Source of the DNA: JBBRBB01 sp038206235
Lineage (GTDB): Bacteria > Bacteroidota > Bacteroidia > Chitinophagales > Chitinophagaceae
Length of the DNA stretch: 33,488 nucleotides
Direction of reading: 5' to 3'
Assembly (NCBI GenBank): GCA_038206235.1
Contig: JBBRBB010000037.1
Location: 1 to 33,488, forward strand
In this document: piece by piece, positions 1-8,993 of the stretch
How positions within the stretch are numbered: position 1 is the stretch's first letter
How the letters are laid out: every line of letters starts with the position of its first letter
The notes under the pieces: model-generated
Seen by the model: the letters and a program-made list of their open reading frames with translations, nothing else
Database searches by the model: none
What the model was told of the DNA's origin: nothing
Program-made: the position numbers and the translations under genes

Positions 1-41
1 GGATTGTTGTACTTTCATGCCTTATGTTTTGTGTCAATCAC

Positions 42-224
42 TTAAACAAGTGAATAAACAATAACGCTGCAAAGCCTCTGAAACTTTTTTGTGAAAGGGG
101 TTTTGCTATTTGTACTTTTTTGGGCTTGCCGATTTAAGATATGACTTCTTTTTTGAGAAATAAAAACAAACCCGTTTTTCTTTAATGTTGCAATAATATG
201 TGCTGATGAAAATAATTTAGGCAT
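42..224 (-). pseudogene. HicA-like toxin, probably broken
   Basis: This 60-codon frame begins like a HicA mRNA-interferase toxin: MPKLFSSAHIIATLKKNGF followed by SQKRSH, which matches the usual N-terminal helix and the 'QKGSH' strand holding the catalytic His. After His28 the sequence no longer resembles HicA: the hydrophobic 'VPxHxxxEI' strand and C-terminal helix are missing, and the Gly of QKGSH is Arg. I infer a frameshifted or decayed toxin, although other frames downstream do not cleanly restore the family pattern. Its ATG overlaps the 3' end of the HicB-like gene by 8 bases, so the two were cotranscribed in hicB-hicA order. The family is known for translation-inhibiting RNases; activity here is doubtful. 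Confidence 0.5.
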
Positions 225-438
225 GCTCTAATTCTGCAGAAACTATTTCGGGATTTTCGATGGAGAGGGCGTTTTCAAGAGGCATATCTTCAAAATATAA
301 ATCTAATGCCTCGTGCAAATTCTTCAATGCTTCTTGTTTTGTGGTTCCAAAACTTGACACTTCAACATTGAGACATCTCGCTACAAAATAATTTTCTTCT
401 TTCCAGACGATATTTTTTAAAGCAATTTTTCGTATCAC
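217..438 (-). CDS. HicB-like antitoxin
   Basis: Encodes a small alpha/beta protein with the HicB N-terminal pattern: NIVWKEENYFVARCLNVEVSSFG, then TTKQEALKNLHEALDLYFED. This is the partial RNase H-like fold that neutralises HicA. I chose the GTG at 438 (73 residues), because HicB proteins normally begin a few residues before the VWKE strand; an upstream GTG at 492 would add 18 low-complexity residues. No C-terminal DNA-binding domain is visible, as in the short HicB class. The 3' end overlaps the HicA-like frame. With the partner apparently damaged, this may be an orphan antitoxin. Confidence 0.7.
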   Translation of the reverse strand: MIRKIALKNIVWKEENYFVARCLNVEVSSFGTTKQEALKNLHEALDLYFEDMPLENALSIENPEIVSAELEHA

Positions 439-663
439 GAAATTACATTTTTTAAATTTTAAATGGTTGAAATAAAAGAAAGAAGTATGCACAGCAAACT
501 AAAGATGCCATGATAACGGAATGTACAAGTGAGTGACACAAGAGGCGATGCCATGAAAACTGAAGCCGGTAACATAAAAAATACCACTACGAATTCTGCT
601 GATGGAAAATATTACTTAATGGTGTTCAGACATCCAGCTAAGGCGGATGTACAGACACCAGTT

Positions 664-3312
664 TTACTTCTCCAACTGTTTCTGCATTCTTCTTATTCTG
701 TCTTCAAGCCTTTCGCTGGAGAGATTGTAACGGCTAAGCCCGTCAACAATAATAGGGAAGGAGAGGGGCGTTAATCTTTGGGGATACATTAATACAATTC
801 TGTTTTGCTGTATGCGCTGCAGTGCGCTGCGTAAACGCTGCTCTTCCATTTGCTGCTCGAATACTTCGTGATATGCCTGTCGCAATAAAATGTTATTGGG
901 GTCGTATTCACTAAACACTTTGAAGAGGAGAGAGGCGGATGCCTGAAGATGGCGTGCCTTTTTTTGCTCGCCGGGATAACCCTGAAATATCAATCCGCCA
1001 ATAACTGCAATGTCTCTGAATTTGCGTGCAGCCATTTCAACAGAGTTCACGCTTTTTTGAATATCGGCAACAAGATTATTTGTTGTGAAGAGTTCATGCA
1101 CGTTAGAATCGTCAACCGGAATTGGTTTATCGCTGAGCAATTCAAAACCGTAATCGCTCATGGCAATGGAAAAAGTAATGGGAATTATTTGCCCGATGCG
1201 ATGAGCAAGAATTGCGCTCATTGCTTCATGCACTTGGCGCCCTTCGAAAGGATAGACTAATAAATGCCAGCCGTCTTTATCTTCAATTTGCTCGATGAGC
1301 AATTCATTTTCTGCGGGAATGTGCGATAATTCTTTTTGCAATTGAAATAAAGGTTCAAGACATTTTAATTCTACCTCACCCCCTGCCCCTCTCCATCCCG
1401 ATTTATCGGGAGAGAGGGGAGAAGCTACCTCACCTGATGCATTCCCCAAAGCAGAGGGGCTTGAAGGAGTTGTTGATATGCTGCTGAATGTTTGCCGCAG
1501 CACATGACCGAGATTTGCGGTGAGGCTCATTCGTCCGCCCATCCAGCTTGGCACAATAGATTTTTTGTTTGACGAAGATCGCACCATTACGGTCATATCT
1601 TTTATCATTACTAATTCTAAGTTTCTTCCTGCAAGCGTGAACACATCACCTGGCTCAAGACGCGTGATGAAATATTCTTCAATTAAACCAATGTATCCGC
1701 CGCGCATGAATTTTACTTTCAGCATGGCATCGCTTACAATAGTGCCAATGTGCATACGATGGCGCATGGCAAACCTTCTGCTCTTCATGCGGTAGACTTC
1801 ATCTTCACCCTTTTCTACTTTTTTATATTCATCGTATTGCTGCAATGCTTTTCCGCCGGTGGTTATATGGTGTAAAACCTGTTGCCATTCATCGTTTGTT
1901 ATGTGTGCAAAACAATGAGTGCTTTTTATTTCATTGAAAATTTCATCAGCCTTAAACCCTTCGCCGATTGAAAGGGTGCAGAGATATTGCACAAGCACAT
2001 CGAAGCAAAGAACCATTGGTTGCCTGCCTTCAATTATTTTATTTTTTATTGCACGCTTTAATGCAGCGGCTTCAACCAATTCAAGTGAATGCGTGGGAAG
2101 AAAATAAATTTTACTCGTATCGCCGGGACTATGACCGCTGCGACCAGCACGCTGCAAAAACCTGGATACACCTTTGGGAGAGCCTACCTGCACAACAGTA
2201 TCTACAGGACGAAAATCAACACCCAAATCCAAACTCGCTGTACACACAACTGCTTTTAATTTTTTTGTATGAAGTGATTCTTCAACCCAAAAGCGCAGTG
2301 CCTGGTCAATGCTGCCATGATGCAATGCAATAGCGCCGGAAAGTTGCGGCGCAATATCTAATAATGTTTGATACCATCTTTCACTCATCCCTCTTGTATT
2401 GATGAAGATGAGTGTGGTGTTGCTTTGCTCAATTACTTCAACAATTTTATGTGCAAGCTTAATACCGAGATGACCAGCCCAGGGATATTTTTCAATTTCA
2501 TCGGGGATGATGGAATATACTTCTGTTTGCTTATTAAGATTAGCTACAACTATTTTTGATTCATTATAATTTGGCATTGAAGAAAGCGGAGCTAACAATA
2601 CTTCTTTCGCTTCCTGAAGATTACCAATAGTTGCGCTGATGCCCCAGAGAGAGAGTTGACAGTTGACAGCTGACAGTTGACAGTTTGCAGTCTGTCCAAA
2701 GGACTCTGCGAGTGGTTTATCTGCGAATTGCCGATTGCTGACTGCTGACTGCTGACTGCCAACAATTCTGCTTATTGCAAGCTCAACCTGCACACCCCGT
2801 TTGCTGCCGAGGAGTTCGTGCCATTCATCAACAGCAATGATGCGAAGAGTTTTAAAAAATTCAGGATAGTTTTTTTGAGCAAGTAACAAATGCAAACTTT
2901 CAGGTGTTATAATCAACACTTCGGGCATGTTGCGTTTTTGTTTTTCTCTTTCGCTTACATCTGTATCTCCATTGCGAATGCCAATCTTCCATTGCATACC
3001 AAGTTGTGTAATTACTGCTTGCATTGCACGACCAATATCTTTTGCAAGTGCACGGAGAGGAGTGAGCCAAAGCAATTGAAGCTTATTATTTTTTTTTGTT
3101 TGATAGGTTTCAGGATTTTCATTAATGAACTGAATAATACTTCCAAGAAAAACGGAATACGTTTTACCGCAACCTGTGGGTGCATTTACCAATCCGCTTT
3201 TGCCATTGAGAATATGCTGCCATGTTTCTACCTGGAAAGCAAAGGGCTGTAAGTCTTGCGTGGCAAGCCATTGTTTGATGACTGAATATCCTTTGGTTTG
3301 GTTTAGTTTCAA
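664..3312 (-). CDS. Ligase-associated DEXH-box DNA helicase (Lhr-like)
   Basis: Superfamily 2 DNA helicase of 882 residues. Visible motifs: Walker A APTGCGKT at residues 44-51, a DEWH box at 162-165 (DEXH), SATIGN at 226-231, and motif VI RAGRSGHSPG near residue 390, followed by the winged-helix and Lhr-core regions. The family, usually encoded with an ATP-dependent DNA ligase and an MBL exonuclease, is thought to act in DNA repair; neither partner is in this window. Two stretches do not belong to the family: residues about 185-220 (rich in QQSAVSN / NCQLSAVN) and about 611-646 (SPSALGNASGEVASPLSPDK and on). Both are encoded by repetitive DNA inserted in frame without stops, between motifs II and III and in the C-terminal half. 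The protein may be somewhat longer than its relatives for that reason. Confidence 0.9.
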   Translation of the reverse strand: MKLNQTKGYSVIKQWLATQDLQPFAFQVETWQHILNGKSGLVNAPTGCGKTYSVFLGSIIQFINENPETYQTKKNNKLQLLWLTPLRALAKDIGRAMQAVITQLGMQWKIGIRNGDTDVSEREKQKRNMPEVLIITPESLHLLLAQKNYPEFFKTLRIIAVDEWHELLGSKRGVQVELAISRIVGSQQSAVSNRQFADKPLAESFGQTANCQLSAVNCQLSLWGISATIGNLQEAKEVLLAPLSSMPNYNESKIVVANLNKQTEVYSIIPDEIEKYPWAGHLGIKLAHKIVEVIEQSNTTLIFINTRGMSERWYQTLLDIAPQLSGAIALHHGSIDQALRFWVEESLHTKKLKAVVCTASLDLGVDFRPVDTVVQVGSPKGVSRFLQRAGRSGHSPGDTSKIYFLPTHSLELVEAAALKRAIKNKIIEGRQPMVLCFDVLVQYLCTLSIGEGFKADEIFNEIKSTHCFAHITNDEWQQVLHHITTGGKALQQYDEYKKVEKGEDEVYRMKSRRFAMRHRMHIGTIVSDAMLKVKFMRGGYIGLIEEYFITRLEPGDVFTLAGRNLELVMIKDMTVMVRSSSNKKSIVPSWMGGRMSLTANLGHVLRQTFSSISTTPSSPSALGNASGEVASPLSPDKSGWRGAGGEVELKCLEPLFQLQKELSHIPAENELLIEQIEDKDGWHLLVYPFEGRQVHEAMSAILAHRIGQIIPITFSIAMSDYGFELLSDKPIPVDDSNVHELFTTNNLVADIQKSVNSVEMAARKFRDIAVIGGLIFQGYPGEQKKARHLQASASLLFKVFSEYDPNNILLRQAYHEVFEQQMEEQRLRSALQRIQQNRIVLMYPQRLTPLSFPIIVDGLSRYNLSSERLEDRIRRMQKQLEK
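1374..1440. repeat. Palindromic REP-like repeat inside helicase gene
   Basis: Nested inverted repeat: outer arms CCCCTCTC and GAGAGGGG around an inner palindrome TCCCGATTTATCGGGA (1396-1411). The 18 bases ACCCCCTGCCCCTCTCCA at 1378-1395 recur exactly at 32123-32140 in the Rhs tip. It is translated on the minus strand as part of an extra segment that does not look like helicase. Confidence 0.75.
2655..2760. repeat. Heptamer-type repeat inserted in helicase gene
   Basis: Left part is built of units close to ACAGTTG / ACAGCTG (2655-2690); the right part is built of CTGACTG units (2733-2760); about 45 bases of less repetitive DNA lie between. It resembles the tgactgctgactgc-type spacers common in intergenic DNA of this group, but here it lies in frame between helicase motifs II and III and adds about 36 residues. 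Confidence 0.65.
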
Positions 3313-3383
3313 GTAAAAACAAGGTAATGATTTTAAGTAATTAATAAAACTAATAAGAAATTATAAATAAAATAATTGTGCAC

Positions 3384-4133
3384 TTAGTATCCTATCATTT
3401 TTAAAAATTCAGCCTTCTTTCGTTTGGAAATATCAAGCGTGATGCCGTTGCTTAAAACAACCTGTCCCCCTTCCCCTCTTATATATCTCTCGGCACAATT
3501 CTTATTTATGATATATGAATGGTGTATGCGAAGGAAGGTATCGGGGGAAAGCATATCTTCAAAATCTTTAAGTGTACGGCTTACAATATGTTTTTGATTA
3601 TTAAGAAGAAAAATGTGTGTATAGTTCACATTTGCTTCAAGATAAATAATATCATTTACGTTAATAAACTGAAGACCCATAGTTGTAGGAATCGCTATTC
3701 TCTTATAGCTGTTTTTTTTTGGCAGTAAGTTTTCAAGTAATAATTCAAGCTGGTGATTTGGAGATGCGGCTGCCTTATTTTCTTCGGCTCTCTCTACGGC
3801 AGCTTTTAGTTCTTCAATTTCTATTGGCTTTACCAAATAGTCAAGAGCGCTGTAGCGTATGGCTTTTATGGCATAATGGTCGTAGGCGGTAGTAAAAATA
3901 AGCTCAAAGTTTTTATAAATTAATTGCTGAAGCATTAAAAAGCCATTCATAACAGGCATTTCAATGTCGAGAAAAACAACATCAGGCTGCAGAGAATCAA
4001 TAGCAGTTATTGCGGTTTGCGCATTATCGCAAAGTGCAACAATTTTTATCTGAGCACAATGGCGATTAATTTTTTCTTTGAGTGAGCTTAGATTGCTCTC
4101 TTCATCATCAACTAAAATTGCTTTAAGCATCAT
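3384..4133 (-). CDS. LytTR-family response regulator
   Basis: 249 residues. N-terminal receiver: acidic pair D9/D10, phospho-acceptor D56 in VVFLDIEMP, T81/T82 and K102 in DYLVKP. C-terminal LytTR DNA-binding domain from about residue 140 (IAIPTTMGLQFINVNDIIYLEA, FLRIHHSYIINKN). The family binds direct repeats upstream of target genes after phosphorylation. The gene begins 17 bases after the stop of the large sensor kinase, so they form a kinase-regulator operon. Two consecutive ATGs are available at the start; the first is used here. Targets cannot be read from the sequence. Confidence 0.93.
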   Translation of the reverse strand: MMLKAILVDDEESNLSSLKEKINRHCAQIKIVALCDNAQTAITAIDSLQPDVVFLDIEMPVMNGFLMLQQLIYKNFELIFTTAYDHYAIKAIRYSALDYLVKPIEIEELKAAVERAEENKAAASPNHQLELLLENLLPKKNSYKRIAIPTTMGLQFINVNDIIYLEANVNYTHIFLLNNQKHIVSRTLKDFEDMLSPDTFLRIHHSYIINKNCAERYIRGEGGQVVLSNGITLDISKRKKAEFLKMIGY

Positions 4134-4150
4134 ACCTTTTTGAATTGAAT

Positions 4151-7100
4151 TTATTGTATATCGGTTTTCAGTCTTATTTCAACGCAGGTGCCTGCTAAAG
4201 AATCATTCTCTTTAATATCACTGATAATTACATCATCCGCATTTTCCTGCACTGCTTTGCCGTTGTGACTGGTGCTTTGATTATGCAAATGAATTCTTTC
4301 TTTGGTTATCTCAATTCCATACGATATATGCTCAGGCTTGTTCCGGTTTTTTATTTCCATTGCCTTTGCTCTGCCCACTCCGTTATCTTTTATTGTATAT
4401 TTAATGAATGTATCATTCAAAGTAGCTTCTATAATTAGTTTTCTTTCGCCCTGTTGTTTATTTAACAGCCCGTGATGAATAGCATTTTCGGCAAATGGCT
4501 GAACAATCAAAGGGGGCACTTTATAATCTCCCTGCAATAATTCTTCATCAGCTTTAATTTCATAACTGAATTTATTATTACTCCTGAATTGTTCAAGCTG
4601 TAAGAAAAGTTGAAGCGTTTCAAAGTCTTTATAAAAAGCAACTAAATTATTTTTTGAACCTTCCAAAACAGAGCGAATAAGTTTTGCAAAACGTGACAGA
4701 TACATTGTTGCTTTATCGGGCTGATTGGTTTGCATTAAATTATCAATTGCACTTAAACAATTAAAAATAAAATGCGGGTTCATCTGGCTACGCAGGGCTT
4801 CCAGCTTAGCCTCCGATAGTTTTTCGTTGATACCCAGCATCTCTATTTTTGCCTGTTGCAGCGACTGTTCCGATTCAATAGATTTAATTTTAGTTGCCAT
4901 CAATGTGGCAATAGTACTGAGTACCTGGGTGTGCTGTGATGTAAAAAAATTCTTTTCGTGATGTTCACTGTCTATTACACCAATAAGCTCATCATTGTAA
5001 ATTATGGGTACGGTTATTTCGCTCAGCCTTTCCATTTCGTCTACCCGGTAGCGTGGATCTTTGGAAGTATCGGTTATTAAAACCGGCTCTTTCGTTTGCA
5101 TCACATAACCGACCACACCTTGGCCGGCAACGGCATCAAAATACCGGTTTTCAATTTCTTCCAAAGAACCCTTTGGGCCATAGCCTGCCCGCTGAATCAT
5201 TTTAGTTTTGTCACTGTTCCATAAATAGATCATACAATCTACAAAGCCAAGCCGGCCGATCAAATTTTTTGCTACATCCCATAGTACATCATCCACGGTG
5301 GTTTTATCAATTAAAGAAGAAGAAAAATAATTAACTATCCGCTCCAGCTCCAGTTTGTTTTTGTACTGTTCTGCATTCAACTGCTGTACTTTCAGCTTTT
5401 CTGCTTCAACAGCCTTTATACTTTTTATACGCCATTTTATAAACTGGTATGTGAGCAGAATTATGCAAACAGCTATCAATGAAATAAACCACCAGGTTTT
5501 CCAGAAAGGGGGTGCAATGATGATTGTAAATGATGTTGTTTGGGTTGTTTCATTTCCATTATCTGCTTTTACCGAAAAAATATACTCCCCCGGCTGAAGG
5601 TTAGTGTAACTGGCAAATTTTTTTGTACCGGCATAAATCCAATCTTTATCAACTGAACTAAGGCGGTAATAATAACCTGTTTGCTGGAGATTGGAGAAAC
5701 TAAGTACACTGAATTCTATAGTTAAAAAATTTTGCTTATGGTTCAGTTGTACGGGTTTACCGGCTGCAAGAAAAGAATCAATAAATACCGTGCTGTCAAA
5801 AATATTAAATCCGGTGATCTCAACTTTTGTAGTGCCTCTATTTTGAAGTCCGGCACTTTCTGCCTGAAAGCAAATCATTTCTGTTGCAGTAGCAGTAAGC
5901 CATCTTCCATCACGGAGAGGGTAGAAGCCGGTTGCTTTAAATGAAGAATTGATAATATTTGGCTCAATTATATAGCGGATAAATTTTTTGTTGACAGGCC
6001 CGTATTTGTATAAACGATAATCAGTCGTTAACCACAAATTATTCTTTGAATCTTTTTTTAGAGAGTAAATAGTAGAAGAGGGTAATCCTTCGTTGGTGGA
6101 AAGATGCGTAAAATTTTTTGTGGATATATTGAAAAAGTTTAAGCCCCCATACATAGTGCCTATTACAAGCGTAGTGTCATTCATTTGTTCAATGCCACCG
6201 CTGGTACTAGCAGATATTGAATGGACATTATTTTTATCCGGTAAGTACACCGCTGAGTAAATTCTTTTCTCTGTGTCTAATTGTTTGAAACCTGTTTCCG
6301 TACTCACCCAGCAACGTTGTTTGCTGTCGAAGAAAATAGAAAGTACGGCATTGTAGGTTTGAGCAAGCCCTTTTACGCTGTCGTTATAAGCGTAAAACTT
6401 ATTTTGGCTTTTATCCCATTTAGCAACTTTACCGTTATGTAATCCCATCCAGATATTTCCGGCTTTGTCTTTTGCCATGCAGCGGATGGTAAAATTATTT
6501 GTCTCCAGTGGACGGATGGTGTGAATGGTTCCATTTGCCGTATTATAGATATGAATAAACCCGTGCTGGCACCCCACCCAAATCGTACCATCGTCGTTTT
6601 GTATAAAGCTCCAGATCATATTGTATTCATAGGGATTGGAAAAATATATGTTCTTTTTAAAGTTCAAGAGGCTGTCATATACGGTAAAGCCACCACCCCA
6701 TGTTCCGGCTAAAATATCGCCGTTGCCCGCCTGAATAAAATTATCTATTTCATTTTTTGCGATTGAAGACGGATTGCCTTCTTCGTGGTGAATAGACTGG
6801 AAATACTGGCGGTAAGGATTGAATATATTTATGCCATCATCAGTGCTCAGCCAGATATTTTCTTCCTCATCCTGGAAGATATTTGAGATAACAAAATTAT
6901 AATGCAATCCCTGTTTATTATTTGGGTCGTTGCTACTACGGATAAATGAATCTTCTTCCTGATTGTATCGAAGCAGGCCTGCGTTTTCGGTACCAGCCCA
7001 AATGGTATGATGATTGTCCTCAAAAAAGCATTTCACATTTACTACGGCATCCTGGTTTAGGTTTGGCGTTTTTGATTTATTAATGTCTGTCAACGAATAA

Positions 7101-7915
7101 ACCGATAATTTTTTTGACGATGTATTGTATTTATAGAAATACGGACTGCCTGTGCTTATCCAAATATTATGTTCACTGTCTTTCATTATACCTGTATAGT
7201 TTCGTGCATCCATAACCTCCAGCAGCGGATGATGAATGGGATTATATTCATGCGTATAAATTCTTTTTGTTTTTTTGTCAAACAACAACAACCCCTGCCC
7301 ATAGCTAACCATCCATGTTTTTTCATTTTTAAGATCAGTTATAAAAGGGCTGCTTTTATTTGGAGTTAAGGATGGGGCGGCAAGCACTTGCGGATACATT
7401 TTTTTTTCATCCTTATAGTAATAAAAGATGCCGAAGTCACCTAAGAGCCAGGGGCTTCCATGGGAGTCCGTATAGCTGTCAAAAATAAAATTTTTATTCT
7501 TCAGCATCTTGTCCCCATGGATGATGAAATGGTTTTTTTGCAGATCAAATTGCTGGACATTCGAGTTGTACATTATCCATAGATAATTATTTTTTTTATC
7601 GGCATACAGATCCGCTGATCTTGTATCTATTATCCCATCGGGGTTATTCAAATCATAAGTATAATTTACAAAACGGGAACCATCATATCGTTGCAGCCCG
7701 TTGTAAGTTAGTATCCAGATGTATCCTTTCGCATCCTGCACTATAGACCTCACCTCTGTATTTAATAAGCCATCGGATTGATTAATATGACGGAAAATGT
7801 AATCAGGGTTTTGCTGTGAAAAAGAGTCAATGCATTGGTTGAGCAAAGAAATACATATCAAAATGATAAATTTAAATGCTGTTAAATTATTACCGGTTTT
7901 TATTTTATATAACAT
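4151..7915 (-). CDS. Propeller/Y_Y_Y sensor with GAF and LytS-type histidine kinase
   Basis: A 1254-residue membrane sensor. Layout: N-terminal export signal (hydrophobic segment around residues 15-28); two beta-propellers of Reg_prop repeats over about 680 residues (repeating patterns such as GLLNTEVRSIVQDAKGYIWI and SNIFQDEEENIWLSTDDGI); a Y_Y_Y domain (YYYRLSSVDKDWIYAG, LQPGEYIFSVKA); one transmembrane helix near residues 800-825; a short coiled coil; a GAF domain at about 860-1010 (VAGQGVVGYVMQTKEPVLI); then a LytS/YehU-type kinase with phospho-acceptor His near residue 1046 in QMNPHFIFNCL and an ATPase domain (PPLIVQPFAENAIHHGL, KDNGVGRAKA). The periplasmic propellers probably sense an unknown ligand and the kinase signals to the LytTR regulator just downstream. 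The GAF between membrane and kinase is an added input module. Confidence 0.93.
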   Translation of the reverse strand: MLYKIKTGNNLTAFKFIILICISLLNQCIDSFSQQNPDYIFRHINQSDGLLNTEVRSIVQDAKGYIWILTYNGLQRYDGSRFVNYTYDLNNPDGIIDTRSADLYADKKNNYLWIMYNSNVQQFDLQKNHFIIHGDKMLKNKNFIFDSYTDSHGSPWLLGDFGIFYYYKDEKKMYPQVLAAPSLTPNKSSPFITDLKNEKTWMVSYGQGLLLFDKKTKRIYTHEYNPIHHPLLEVMDARNYTGIMKDSEHNIWISTGSPYFYKYNTSSKKLSVYSLTDINKSKTPNLNQDAVVNVKCFFEDNHHTIWAGTENAGLLRYNQEEDSFIRSSNDPNNKQGLHYNFVISNIFQDEEENIWLSTDDGINIFNPYRQYFQSIHHEEGNPSSIAKNEIDNFIQAGNGDILAGTWGGGFTVYDSLLNFKKNIYFSNPYEYNMIWSFIQNDDGTIWVGCQHGFIHIYNTANGTIHTIRPLETNNFTIRCMAKDKAGNIWMGLHNGKVAKWDKSQNKFYAYNDSVKGLAQTYNAVLSIFFDSKQRCWVSTETGFKQLDTEKRIYSAVYLPDKNNVHSISASTSGGIEQMNDTTLVIGTMYGGLNFFNISTKNFTHLSTNEGLPSSTIYSLKKDSKNNLWLTTDYRLYKYGPVNKKFIRYIIEPNIINSSFKATGFYPLRDGRWLTATATEMICFQAESAGLQNRGTTKVEITGFNIFDSTVFIDSFLAAGKPVQLNHKQNFLTIEFSVLSFSNLQQTGYYYRLSSVDKDWIYAGTKKFASYTNLQPGEYIFSVKADNGNETTQTTSFTIIIAPPFWKTWWFISLIAVCIILLTYQFIKWRIKSIKAVEAEKLKVQQLNAEQYKNKLELERIVNYFSSSLIDKTTVDDVLWDVAKNLIGRLGFVDCMIYLWNSDKTKMIQRAGYGPKGSLEEIENRYFDAVAGQGVVGYVMQTKEPVLITDTSKDPRYRVDEMERLSEITVPIIYNDELIGVIDSEHHEKNFFTSQHTQVLSTIATLMATKIKSIESEQSLQQAKIEMLGINEKLSEAKLEALRSQMNPHFIFNCLSAIDNLMQTNQPDKATMYLSRFAKLIRSVLEGSKNNLVAFYKDFETLQLFLQLEQFRSNNKFSYEIKADEELLQGDYKVPPLIVQPFAENAIHHGLLNKQQGERKLIIEATLNDTFIKYTIKDNGVGRAKAMEIKNRNKPEHISYGIEITKERIHLHNQSTSHNGKAVQENADDVIISDIKENDSLAGTCVEIRLKTDIQ

Positions 7916-8028
7916 GCGTCATTTTGAATACCTGGTATTAAAAATATTCAGAGCATATAAATTTACACTTTCGGCTAAACTTATTTCAATACTATCTATT
8001 GTTGTGCAACTCGAACAAATAATGGTAT

Positions 8029-8982
8029 TTATTTTTTCTCCCATGCTTTTACTGTAACCGTATCACCCACCGGAAAACTCATTAAGTCTTCACCTAATAC
8101 CAAAGGGCCAGAATAATTGACTTTAGTGCGTTTCACAATTTCTTCCGTGGTACTTCCATAAAGCCGCACAATGTGAGAATAGACAGCAAGCTTTGGACTG
8201 ACGGCATTAAAAACTTTGCCTGCCTGTTCAGGAGTGGTGTGGTGAGCTAATATGTTATATTTAGGATCTGTTTTACTTAATGTGTCAGGCGCAATAGCTA
8301 CTTCATGCACTAATAAATCTGTTCCTTTTGCAAACTTGATGAGGTTTTCTGAATAGCGTGTATCTCCAGAAAGTACAACCGAGTGTCCGCCATATTCTAT
8401 TCTATATCCAAACGCCGGAACAACAGGGTAATGGTCAACCAAAAATGCAATTACTTTTACTCCGTCTTTTTCATAAACTACACCTTCTTTTATATCAGTG
8501 GTTAATAATTTACTTCCTTCTAAAAATGCTTTATCATCTTCGGCCCTGATTTTTATATCAAAAGCGTAAGCCTTTCGTAAATAATCAGTCATCTCTTTAG
8601 AACCTTTTGGTCCAAAAACTTTTAATGGATTAGTGCGTTCTGATATTAGCCATCCGGTCAGCCATAAGTCAGGTAACCCTACAATATGATCTGAGTGAAG
8701 ATGAGTTAAAAACAACGCATCAATAGTATCGTATTCTAATTTTAATTGACGCAGTCTTTGTAAACAACCGCGGCCTGCATCAAACATTAAATTTTTACCA
8801 CCTGCCTGAACAAGGATACTTGGTCCAAACCGCTCCATAAGTGGTTGGGGAGTGCCGGTACCTAAAAGTGTAACTTTTATTATTGGCTCACTTAAAAGAG
8901 TGCTATCTTCTTTTATGTTGCTTTGTCCAAAAGAAAAAAAGAAAAACAATAAAAAGATTGTAGTAAAATAAAGTCTTACCAT
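8029..8982 (-). CDS. Exported RNase Z-like MBL-fold metallo-hydrolase
   Basis: 317 residues with a signal peptide (hydrophobic residues 4-19, cleavage probably after FGQ). Metallo-beta-lactamase fold: LLGTGTPQP strand, metal motif THLHSDH with H94, H96, D98 and H99, a further GDTRYS motif (Asp), and LAHHTTPEQAG supplying the late His. This is closest to the RNase Z/arylsulfatase-like branch, but the export signal argues against tRNA processing; hydrolysis of a small ester or phosphodiester in the periplasm is more likely. Its ATG lies 11 bases after the stop of the cysteine hydrolase gene, so the two are very probably cotranscribed. The substrate is unknown. Confidence 0.88.
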   Translation of the reverse strand: MVRLYFTTIFLLFFFFSFGQSNIKEDSTLLSEPIIKVTLLGTGTPQPLMERFGPSILVQAGGKNLMFDAGRGCLQRLRQLKLEYDTIDALFLTHLHSDHIVGLPDLWLTGWLISERTNPLKVFGPKGSKEMTDYLRKAYAFDIKIRAEDDKAFLEGSKLLTTDIKEGVVYEKDGVKVIAFLVDHYPVVPAFGYRIEYGGHSVVLSGDTRYSENLIKFAKGTDLLVHEVAIAPDTLSKTDPKYNILAHHTTPEQAGKVFNAVSPKLAVYSHIVRLYGSTTEEIVKRTKVNYSGPLVLGEDLMSFPVGDTVTVKAWEKK

Positions 8983-8993
8983 GATTTTTTTTA

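Noticed and set aside
529..774. 81-codon plus-strand frame starting in the gap before the helicase gene
   Set aside because: More than half overlaps the helicase 3' end on the other strand and the rest has no recognisable motif; it is a shadow frame.
3461..3482. CCTGTCCCCCTTCCCCTCTT in the LytTR gene looks like the CCCCTGCCCCTCTCC repeat
   Set aside because: No palindromic arm follows, and the encoded RGEGGQVV is a normal part of the LytTR domain.
7916..8028. TTG ... TAAGTTTA upstream of the sensor kinase as a Bacteroidota promoter
   Set aside because: The distance between the two elements (23 bases) is longer than usual and the match to TAnnTTTG is incomplete.
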